A stretch of DNA of 13,500 nt from SIG510 sp045540975 (lineage in GTDB: Bacteria; Bacillota; Clostridia; Oscillospirales; JAAYXM01), in NCBI GenBank assembly GCA_045540975.1, contig JAZQIE010000066.1:1-13500 (forward strand), given 5' to 3'. The translations under genes and the position numbers were made by a program. The notes beneath the pieces were generated by a model. It searched no databases, was not told the DNA's origin, and saw nothing but the letters and a program-made list of their open reading frames with translations. Every line of letters begins with the position of its first letter. Position 1 is the stretch's first letter. Below, in pieces: positions 1-5,865 of this stretch.

Positions 1-59
1 GGATGATACCGAGGGTGGGCGGTAAATGGGGTGTGCGAGTGGACGGCGCGGAGGGTGGT

Positions 60-118
60 GCGTGATGCAAGAGTCGGTGGGGTTGGTTGGGACGGGGTTT
101 GAGGAGTCTGCATCACGC
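60..118. repeat. Inverted repeat enclosing a G-rich tract
   Basis: GCGTGATGCA at 60-69 is repeated exactly in inverted orientation as TGCATCACGC at 109-118, leaving a 39-base loop. On the plus strand the loop contains closely spaced G runs at 76-77, 79-82, 85-86, 89-91 and 94-97, which could form a two-tetrad G-quadruplex. No reading frame across bases 1-122 has a ribosome binding site or a recognisable protein. The role is unknown; the element may simply be intergenic sequence beyond the terminator at 123-170. Confidence 0.5.
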
Positions 119-122
119 GGGC

Positions 123-170
123 AAAAAAACAAAGAGGGCGAACTCCGAAGAGTTCGCCCTCTCGTTTTTT
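123..170. terminator. Bidirectional Rho-independent terminator
   Basis: A perfect 12-bp stem (134-145 with 150-161) closes on a CGAA loop. An A7 run at 123-129 precedes it and a T6 run at 165-170 follows it, so either transcript would end in a U-tract. On the minus strand it lies just after the stop codon of the 35-residue peptide (177-284) and is the natural end of that transcript. A plus-strand gene ending left of the window could share it. Confidence 0.9.
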
Positions 171-176
171 ATGAAC

Positions 177-284
177 TTATGCCCACGGATCGGAGACGTC
201 GTTGTCGCCGAAGGAAGCGGTCATAACATCGTCGGTCAAGAAACGATCGATGTTGAGTTCAGGTGCTTCGTAAATGTTCTTCAT
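177..284 (-). CDS. 35-residue orphan peptide, function unknown
   Basis: This small frame starts MKNIYEAPEL, continues NIDRFLTDDVMTASFG, and ends DNDVSDPWA before TAA. A Shine-Dalgarno-like AAAGGA lies 11 bases before the ATG, which is a little far. The frame sits 36 bases after the stop of the 1092-residue secreted protein and just before a strong terminator, so it is probably the last gene of that transcript. It has no hydrophobic signal segment, is acidic (six Asp, two Glu against one Lys and one Arg), and ends in Trp-Ala. The pattern Y-x-x-P-E-x(6)-F-x(3)-DV-x-T-x-S resembles short orphan peptides I recall from gut Clostridia; that is memory, not a search. A RiPP-like precursor or secreted signal is conceivable, but no modifying enzyme or transporter is nearby. 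The position and RBS make translation likely; the function cannot be assigned. Confidence 0.65.
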   Translation of the reverse strand: MKNIYEAPELNIDRFLTDDVMTASFGDNDVSDPWA

Positions 285-320
285 AGCACTATCTATCCTT
301 TCTATCACTAAGATGTAAAA

Positions 321-3300
321 TTAAGCGTTCGCAGCATCAACGATCTGCTGGAAGATTGCCTTGTCTTCGTCGGAAGCATTCGGGTCGAGGAGACCGTTCT
401 GTGCAACCTGGAGGACGGAGCGGCTGGTAATAACATCACCGTAGATGACATGGTCGTTGCCGTAAACGTCGGTTACGATTGCATATGCACGAGCGGAGAT
501 TGCACGGCCGTAGTTTGCGACAGCGATGTCGGTGATAACAGCGGTGAATTCAATCTTGTTGTCGTCTTCTGCATAGTAACGAACTGCCGGAACCTTCAGA
601 GCGTCATGACCGTTTGCGGAGTAGCCGATAACGAGATCGGTGTCAGCTGCAAGGTCAGCGGTCGGGATCAGGACAGTACCGACTTCCTTGACGTATGCGA
701 AGTCGCCGCTCTTTGCGATGGAGGAGATGAAGCGGAGACCCTGCTTGCCGGAGGTACGGATCTGTGCACCGTCGGTGGTGTCAAGCGCAACAGCCGGAGC
801 CTTGTCTACCTTGTAGAAACGGACATTGGAAACGTTGAGGTAGTCAAGGCCGTTGGGAGCGACAGTCGGAGCAGTAGAACGGTTTACAGACGGGAGCTTC
901 TTGTAGGTGAGGAGATACTCGCCAGCTTCCAGCTCAACTTCGCCAAGCGGGGTAGTAGTCTGCTTATTGCCGCTCATACGGGTGGCGTAGATGTCGATGA
1001 GCTTGTACTCATCAGCCATTGCATTTTCAGCGTTAACCGGAGCAATGTAGATGGAATGCGGAGCCCAGCCGACCGAGTTGTAGTCAATTTCGGAAACAAC
1101 CTGGTACTTACCTGCTTCGTCAACGCGAATCTGGAACTGGGTGTAAGCATCTTCAGTCTTGCCGTAACCGGTGGTAACACCGTTGTCCTTAACGGAGGTT
1201 GCCCAGAAGCAGCCGTAGTAACCGTTGTCGCCGGTGTTTGCGTTCGGATAGTCGGAGTTACCGCTCTTGATGAACCATGCGCCAAAGCCTGCACCTTCTG
1301 CGGTTTCATAAGTGCCGTCAGCATAGCCGTGCTGGTCAAGGTAGGTGTTGCCGCCAGCTGCCTTGTATGCTGCAACTGCTGCATCGAGGAACTTGTATTC
1401 GATGTCAGCTGCGCCGACAACGAACGGGAAGGAGTAGGTGGAGCCGTCGGAACCGGTGATGGTCATAACAGCTGCGCCGTCATGCTTGTGGGAGATAGAG
1501 GTGTTCGGGTTAACCTGAGAAACGTTGTTGTTGGAAGAAGACCAGGTGAACTTCACGTTTTCAGCAAGGAAGGTCGGGAGAGCCTTGATAACCCAAGTCC
1601 AGTTGGTCGGGTAGCTCAAAGCATACTGAACGAACTTGTTTGCTTCGTCAATCCAAACCTTGGAGCCGGTTGCTTCGCCGTTGAGTGCGAGGTCAACGCC
1701 CTTGATGAAGACGCCGCCGCCTGCAGCGGTATCAAGAGACTTGATAACGAGCATGTATTCGCCCGCTTCGATATCGGTGGTGCCGACAACGGTCGGAGCA
1801 GCGCCGATTGCGGAGTTCTGATGGTTGATTGCTTCAGCGTTGAGCTTGTACTCATCCTGAATCGGATTTTCGGTGCCGACCGGAGCGAGGTAGTAGTCAA
1901 CCAGGTCACCTGCAGCCCATGCAGTGTGGTCGGAGGTGATGGTGTAGTTACCGGAAACCGGAACATAGATGTCCACGGAGTTCCAGGAGCCTGCTTCGGT
2001 AAATGCGAAGTATGCGCCGTATGCAACAGCGGAGGAGGTCCACAGCCAATCGCCGGAACCGCTCTTAGCACCCGGTTTCCAACCGTCGGACGCAACATCG
2101 GTGTTGATGTCGGTGGAGCCGCCGGTCCAGGTGTCAGCATAACTGTCGATGAATTCCTTCATGACCCAACCGCTGGAGTTGGTAATAACCTTTGCGCCAA
2201 TCTTCATGAAGTTGTAGGAAAGGCCGAAACCGGTAACGGTCAGCGGGATTTCGTATGCAGCCTTGGCGGAAACACCTGCAATGGTAGCAGAGACCTTAGC
2301 GGTGTATGCACCTGCTTCGGTTGCCTTGAAGGAGATGGTTGCACCGGAAACGGTTGCGGTAACAGCTTCGGTAGCGTTGCCGTCAGCATCAAAGATTTCA
2401 ACGGAAATTTCGTCTTCTTCGGTGATAGCGGTATCTTCGCCGTCGATGTTTGCCTTCAGGGTGATCGGGTAAGAACCGACGTTTGCCATGATCTTATCGG
2501 TTGCGCCGGTGTGAGAGAGAGAAAGGATGCTCTCGGCACCTGCAACAACACGAACCGGGATTTCAACCCAAGTTGCAGCACCCGCAACCTCGAGGTACAG
2601 GGTTACGGAAGTTTCGGGCTTATCGCTGACATAGGAAGCCTTAACATTGACCATGCCGTCTTCATAGGAAGCGGTGATCATGTCGGAGTATTCGTCAACA
2701 CGTGCATAGGTCGGAGCATCCCATTCGATGAGATCGAGCTCGCCGAAGTCACGGTCTTCTGCATAGATGGTGAGCCAGCAGCCGTCTTCGTCGCCAGCCG
2801 GAACTTCGAGGTAACCGTCTTCGCTCAGAGCGGTGTCGTCAACAGAGAGGTCAACAACGGTCGGAGCCATGGAACCGTAGAGTTCGAGGTTGCCGCCGTA
2901 GAGGTTCTTGCCGTTTGCACCCTTCATGGTGACGATGTATTCGCCCGCTTCGAGGTCGATGGAGCCGACTTCGCCGTACTTGGTAACATCGGCAACGCCG
3001 CCGTTTGCGATACCGGTGAGCTGTGCGAAGTAGTAGTCGTCAGCCATCGGGTCTTCCGCATCGTCCGGAGCGATCCAGAAATCAACCGCATCGTCCTGCT
3101 GAGCAAGACCGTAGTAGAAGTTTGCCTTCACGGTGTAGGTGTCGGAAGACGGAACGCGGATGGTCATACGGATGGACGGAGCGACTGCACCGTAGTACTT
3201 ACCGAAGGAAAGAGCATTTCCGTTCAGGTCATACTGATGGAGATAGAATGCATCGGTCATCTGATCGGTGCCGTAATGGGTGGAAACACCACCGTTAGCG

Positions 3301-3599
3301 ACACCGTTGAGCTTGGAAGCCTGGTTGGTGGAGTGACCGATGGTGCCGTTCCAGATGTTCTGGAAAATAGACCAATGATAGGTTGCTGCGGTGGTACCCG
3401 GGACATCTGCGTTGGAATACCACTGTCTCTGATACTGGCCGGGGATGAAGTAGCGATAGTATGCGTTGCCGCCGTTGACTTCTGCATAAGCAGAGCCTTC
3501 GGAGACATCCAACGCGCCTGCAAACGGCAGCATGCTGACGAGCATGCAAACAGCAAGCAGGATGGAAACGATACGTTTCCGAGTGAGCTGATGCTTCAT
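321..3599 (-). CDS. Large secreted multi-domain surface protein with three repeated modules and a C-terminal GAQ-RT domain
   Basis: The 1092-residue product has a typical Sec signal peptide: K/R-rich N-terminus, hydrophobic core at about 11-28, likely cleavage near residue 29 or 39. It then has three copies of one roughly 190-200-residue module at about 45-243, 458-643 and 731-931. Each copy carries an IAP-x(4)-(N/D)-x(3)-(D)-(E/D)-Y signature (from 176, 571 and 852) and, 37-39 residues later, an (I/L)EAGEY-x(3)-K strand (from 216, 610 and 890). Ig-like beta-rich stretches fill about 245-457 and 645-730. A C-terminal domain from about 943 (DGAQIRTSGKQGLRF) recurs at the N-terminus of the protein at 3999-4832. 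There is no LPXTG, SLH or dockerin motif, so anchoring is unclear. An AGGAGG lies 8 bases before the ATG, and the transcript carries a structured leader of about 140 bases. Carbohydrate or wall binding is plausible from the beta-sandwich style but unproven. Confidence 0.9.
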   Translation of the reverse strand: MKHQLTRKRIVSILLAVCMLVSMLPFAGALDVSEGSAYAEVNGGNAYYRYFIPGQYQRQWYSNADVPGTTAATYHWSIFQNIWNGTIGHSTNQASKLNGVANGGVSTHYGTDQMTDAFYLHQYDLNGNALSFGKYYGAVAPSIRMTIRVPSSDTYTVKANFYYGLAQQDDAVDFWIAPDDAEDPMADDYYFAQLTGIANGGVADVTKYGEVGSIDLEAGEYIVTMKGANGKNLYGGNLELYGSMAPTVVDLSVDDTALSEDGYLEVPAGDEDGCWLTIYAEDRDFGELDLIEWDAPTYARVDEYSDMITASYEDGMVNVKASYVSDKPETSVTLYLEVAGAATWVEIPVRVVAGAESILSLSHTGATDKIMANVGSYPITLKANIDGEDTAITEEDEISVEIFDADGNATEAVTATVSGATISFKATEAGAYTAKVSATIAGVSAKAAYEIPLTVTGFGLSYNFMKIGAKVITNSSGWVMKEFIDSYADTWTGGSTDINTDVASDGWKPGAKSGSGDWLWTSSAVAYGAYFAFTEAGSWNSVDIYVPVSGNYTITSDHTAWAAGDLVDYYLAPVGTENPIQDEYKLNAEAINHQNSAIGAAPTVVGTTDIEAGEYMLVIKSLDTAAGGGVFIKGVDLALNGEATGSKVWIDEANKFVQYALSYPTNWTWVIKALPTFLAENVKFTWSSSNNNVSQVNPNTSISHKHDGAAVMTITGSDGSTYSFPFVVGAADIEYKFLDAAVAAYKAAGGNTYLDQHGYADGTYETAEGAGFGAWFIKSGNSDYPNANTGDNGYYGCFWATSVKDNGVTTGYGKTEDAYTQFQIRVDEAGKYQVVSEIDYNSVGWAPHSIYIAPVNAENAMADEYKLIDIYATRMSGNKQTTTPLGEVELEAGEYLLTYKKLPSVNRSTAPTVAPNGLDYLNVSNVRFYKVDKAPAVALDTTDGAQIRTSGKQGLRFISSIAKSGDFAYVKEVGTVLIPTADLAADTDLVIGYSANGHDALKVPAVRYYAEDDNKIEFTAVITDIAVANYGRAISARAYAIVTDVYGNDHVIYGDVITSRSVLQVAQNGLLDPNASDEDKAIFQQIVDAANA

Positions 3600-3650
3600 A
3601 ATGAATTCCTCCTAAAAATTTTTTTGGCGCGGAGAGCACCTTTTTACTTT

Positions 3651-3732
3651 GCAGGACACCCTCCTGCCGGGGTTTGTGACTTATGCACTTGCCCGGTGAA
3701 ATCACCTCGGCATCCACCGTGCAAATGCATAA
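3651..3732 (-). promoter_or_regulatory. Structured 5' leader RNA, riboswitch-like, family not assigned
   Basis: Read on the minus strand, TTATGCATTTGC (3732-3721) pairs over 12 bp, with one G-U, with GCAAGTGCATAA (3692-3681). Inside are two small hairpins: CGG/CCG with a 6-base loop (3708-3719), and GGTG/CACC with an ATTT loop (3695-3706). A separate 6-bp hairpin, GCAGGA/TCCTGC with loop GGGTG, lies at 3651-3667. CCGGG near 3693 could also pair with CCCGG near 3669, as a pseudoknot or alternative fold. The predicted transcription start (about 3741) falls nine bases before the long stem, and the element ends about 50 bases before the start codon. I checked it by eye against c-di-GMP, SAM, cobalamin, TPP, glycine and ZTP core motifs and found no match. 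Confidence 0.55.
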
Positions 3733-3747
3733 ATCAAGTTACTATAA

Positions 3748-3776
3748 ATATTAGCAGAAATCACAAAAAAAGTAAA
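3748..3776 (-). promoter_or_regulatory. Likely sigma-A-type promoter of the 1092-residue protein gene
   Basis: On the minus strand TTTACT (3776-3771) and TAATAT (3753-3748) are separated by exactly 17 bases; each hexamer matches 4 of 6 consensus bases. T/A tracts upstream (3791-3820) could act as an UP element. Transcription would start near 3741 and give a 5' leader of about 140 bases. A TATAAT on the same strand at 3944-3939, just after the upstream terminator, has no -35 partner and is a weaker alternative. Confidence 0.45.
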
Positions 3777-3784
3777 GACTTTAC
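3772..3784. promoter_or_regulatory. Palindromic operator candidate overlapping the -35
   Basis: GTAAAG-A-CTTTAC is a perfect 6+1+6 palindrome. It covers five of the six bases of the proposed -35 hexamer (3771-3776) of the 1092-residue protein gene, a position typical for a repressor site. The cognate regulator is not in this window. Confidence 0.4.
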
Positions 3785-3790
3785 GCTCAA

Positions 3791-3820
3791 ATTTTTTTGT
3801 AAAATTTCATTTTTTTGTAA
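3791..3820. repeat. Pair of 12-base AT-rich direct repeats
   Basis: ATTTTTTTGTAA occurs exactly at 3791-3802 and again at 3809-3820, 18 bases apart start to start. Together with neighbouring T-rich sequence they form the most AT-rich patch of the window. They could be an UP element for the leftward promoter, or an easily melted element paired with the DnaA-box-like motifs at 3833-3919. Confidence 0.6.
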
Positions 3821-3832
3821 CACTTCAAAACG

Positions 3833-3920
3833 CTGTGGAAACCACGATTTTCCCAACCCCTTGCGGCGCAATGGCTTTGCGAATTTTTCCACAGTTTCCA
3901 CAGACACATCCTGTGGAAAT
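3833..3920. promoter_or_regulatory. Cluster of four DnaA-box-like motifs
   Basis: The 9-mer CTGTGGAAA, or its complement TTTCCACAG, occurs four times: 3833-3841 (plus sense), 3886-3894 and 3895-3903 (complement), and 3911-3919 (plus sense). One overlapping box, TTTTCCACA at 3885-3893, fits the DnaA consensus TT(A/T)TNCACA exactly. The other three differ only at the first base. Sites 3895-3903 and 3911-3919 also form an inverted repeat with a 7-base spacer. The cluster lies next to the AT-rich 12-mers. It could be a chromosomal origin, a secondary DnaA-binding locus or a DnaA-regulated control region. No dnaA gene is in the window, and gene direction does not switch here. Confidence 0.5.
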
Positions 3921-3950
3921 AATTTCTTTGTCGAATGGATTATATAAGAC

Positions 3951-3987
3951 AAAAAAACAGAGGTTGAGTCGTCTGACTCAACCTCTG
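3951..3987 (-). terminator. Rho-independent terminator of the five-gene leftward operon
   Basis: A perfect 13-bp stem (3958-3970 with 3975-3987, loop GTCT) is followed on the minus strand by T7 (3957-3951). It lies 11 bases after the TAA of the 277-residue secreted protein gene and is the first convincing terminator downstream of the DnaD-family gene. Confidence 0.92.
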
Positions 3988-3998
3988 CGGACGGATTT

Positions 3999-4832
3999 TT
4001 AGTAGATTCCGGAATAACCTGCATCCTTGAATTCGTAGGTACGCTTTGCGGAGATGGTCTTGCCGTCCGCACTGCGGGTGGTGGTGTAGGTATTGCCGTT
4101 GATGGAGATTTTTGCCTTCGGGCTGATCTTCTCGTCCGAGGTCAGGGTGACGGTGCAGGTGTAGTCGGTACCGGAAGCGAACTTACCGGTGTGTGCATAA
4201 CCGCCGGTACGGGTCCAGGAAATGGTTGCCTCGTAGCCTTCCACCTCGATGGTCAGCGGAACCTGTGCATCTTCGACCGGCTTGGTGAAGGTGACCGGAA
4301 CGGTGTAGCCCTCGACATAGTCAACAACCTTCTGCAGGACTGCTTCCGCATCCGCGGTGAGGTCTGCGGAGGTGTCGTCAAGCGCTGCCTTTGCAACGGT
4401 GTAAACATCACGGGAAGTGATGTCGCGGGAGTAGAGAACATCGTCACCGATTACAGCATAGCCGCGAGCCGAGTATGCACGGGTGTAGTTATCCGGGTCA
4501 ATGTCGGTGATAACCGCGGTATAGTAAGTACGGTCATCTTCCACCTTGTACTTGTAGATTGCGGGGACTTTTGCGACTTTATAGCCGTCCAAGGTTGCGC
4601 CGATGACGAAATTATCCGCATCGGGGTTTCCCGCGGTCGGGACCAGGATGGTGCCGTACTCGGAGATTACATCGAGCTCGTTGGTGTAGACACACGAGGT
4701 GAAACGGAGACCCTGCGCGCCTTCGGTACGGACTTGAGCGCCGTCCATGGTGATAGCGCCTACATACATAGCAAAGGCGGTGGTGACCAGGCAAAGTGCG
4801 AGGAGCAGCGCGAGAATGCGAGACTTTTTCAT
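3999..4832 (-). CDS. Small secreted protein: N-terminal GAQ-RT domain plus Ig-like domain
   Basis: The 277-residue product has a signal peptide (MKKS, hydrophobic core to about residue 20, cleavage near 21 or 26). Residues 29-173 match the C-terminal domain of the protein at 321-3599. Shared landmarks are DGAQ(I/V)RT, QGLRF, GT(I/V)L(I/V)PTA, (L/F)VIG, KVPA, a TAVITDI block, a (S)AR-x-YA block and an ITSR block. Residues about 178-268 form a second beta-rich domain with TISWTRTGGY and GTDYTCTVTLTSDEK, in the style of Ig-like domains of clostridial surface proteins. AGGAGG stands 9 bases before the ATG and overlaps the upstream stop codon; the gap to the lipoprotein gene is 13 bases, so the two are surely co-transcribed. 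A terminator follows directly. No anchoring motif is seen. The role is unknown; a partner or cofactor at the cell surface is a guess. Confidence 0.9.
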   Translation of the reverse strand: MKKSRILALLLALCLVTTAFAMYVGAITMDGAQVRTEGAQGLRFTSCVYTNELDVISEYGTILVPTAGNPDADNFVIGATLDGYKVAKVPAIYKYKVEDDRTYYTAVITDIDPDNYTRAYSARGYAVIGDDVLYSRDITSRDVYTVAKAALDDTSADLTADAEAVLQKVVDYVEGYTVPVTFTKPVEDAQVPLTIEVEGYEATISWTRTGGYAHTGKFASGTDYTCTVTLTSDEKISPKAKISINGNTYTTTRSADGKTISAKRTYEFKDAGYSGIY

Positions 4833-4845
4833 TGTGAGATTCCTC

Positions 4846-5865
4846 CTAATTCATTGTGATGATTACGGTTTCAAAATCAAAGTTTTCATCCGCCTCGGGG
4901 TCCGCATTGGTCATGCGGAATTCGGCGGTCGGGAACTTTTCAATTGTACCGGGGAAAATTTCCTCGATTGCATTGTACACCTTTTTTGCTTCCCGTGCAA
5001 GTGCTTTTTCGTTTGCAAGCGGAGTTTCGGTGCTGTAAAAGAACATGGGGACCACGCCGTCCTCGGTTTTCGCGGTTGCGACCGAGCGGAGAGTGACACC
5101 GTCCACCTCAAGCTCCATGGGGAGCGGATAGTCCTTTAAGCCCTCGCCCGCCACCTGATAAACGAATTCGGAAATCGCATCGGAATTCGGGTAGCGCAGC
5201 AGGTTTGCGGGGACGGCGATATTTGCGGTCATTTGCGCGTAGAGAAATGCGCTCATGACCTCGCCGTTCTCATAGGCGGCTTTCGCTTTTGCATAAAGCG
5301 CGTTTGCATCTTCTCCGTGATAGCGGAAGTCGGTAATATCAATCCAGACCAGACTCCACTTACCGCCCTTCTTGGCGCACACGAGAGAGAGCATGGTCTC
5401 GGTCGGAGTGCCTTCCCCCGCGCTGTACAGCGCGACATAGAGGTCACGGCTTGCGGGGACGACCCGAATCGCTTCCTGCGACGCGGCGGTTTTCTGAATC
5501 AAAACCGGGACAAGGCTGTCCTCCAGATTCCGAACATAATACCAATCATAGGCGGTGAAGGTGCCGCTCTCGGAAATGCTTTTGAAGAAGGTTTCCAGAT
5601 TCTCTTCGGTTGCGGTGAAGCTTTCGTCCACATACTGCATGAGCGGTGCGGCATCGGTTGAAGCCAGCGCGCCTTCAAATGCGGAAAGAATCTCCTCCAC
5701 CGCGGCTTTGTCGCCGTCCGTGATGGCATCGTTTTCCGCGAGGTAGACCTCTTCCTCAAGACCGGTTGCGGAGTTTGTGACCGTCACGGTCGAGGAAGCA
5801 CAAGCGGTGAGCAGAACGGTAAGCAGGGTACAGAGCGCGAGGCCGCGCCATTTGTTGCGGTTCAT
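4846..5865 (-). CDS. Lipoprotein of unknown family
   Basis: The product is 339 residues from MNRNKWRG. A lipobox LTAC puts the lipidated cysteine at residue 22, so the protein should be tethered to the outer face of the membrane. After it come an acidic linker, an alpha/beta stretch with FEGALASTDA and FTATEENLETFF that recalls small NTF2-like folds, then KWSLVWIDITDFRYHG, an alanine-rich helical segment (YAKAKAAYENGEVMSAFLYA), and a C-terminal half I cannot place. An in-frame ATG at 6015 was rejected because it lies inside the preceding gene and has no Shine-Dalgarno. The chosen ATG has AGAGGA 7 bases upstream and overlaps the stop of the carboxypeptidase gene as ATGA, which suggests translational coupling. 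Context suggests a role at the cell wall. The lipobox and frame are certain; the function is not known. Confidence 0.88.
   Translation of the reverse strand: MNRNKWRGLALCTLLTVLLTACASSTVTVTNSATGLEEEVYLAENDAITDGDKAAVEEILSAFEGALASTDAAPLMQYVDESFTATEENLETFFKSISESGTFTAYDWYYVRNLEDSLVPVLIQKTAASQEAIRVVPASRDLYVALYSAGEGTPTETMLSLVCAKKGGKWSLVWIDITDFRYHGEDANALYAKAKAAYENGEVMSAFLYAQMTANIAVPANLLRYPNSDAISEFVYQVAGEGLKDYPLPMELEVDGVTLRSVATAKTEDGVVPMFFYSTETPLANEKALAREAKKVYNAIEEIFPGTIEKFPTAEFRMTNADPEADENFDFETVIITMN

Noticed and set aside
1..113. A minus-strand frame (MQTPQTPSQPTPP...) open to the left edge of the window.
   Set aside because: There is no Shine-Dalgarno, it starts after a strong terminator on the same strand, and the product is low-complexity Pro/Thr sequence. 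Plus-strand frames at 26-311 run through the terminator and were rejected too.
3651..3732. Assignment of the leader to the c-di-GMP-I (GEMM) or SAM riboswitch class.
   Set aside because: The GGGCAAAC...GACGCAAAGC core of GEMM and the conserved SAM-I core are absent. Only short stretches such as GGGCAA resemble them.
450..3947. A 1165-codon open frame on the plus strand, antisense to the large secreted protein gene.
   Set aside because: It lies almost wholly opposite a gene with a signal peptide, repeated domains and a good RBS. Its product has no domain and an odd Cys/Val-rich composition. It stays open because the sense gene's biased codon use avoids the triplets that would read as stops on the other strand.
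3761..4072. A 103-codon minus-strand frame spanning the gap between the two secreted-protein genes.
   Set aside because: It starts inside the 277-residue protein gene, reads straight through the 13-bp terminator stem and the DnaA-box cluster, and has no ribosome binding site.
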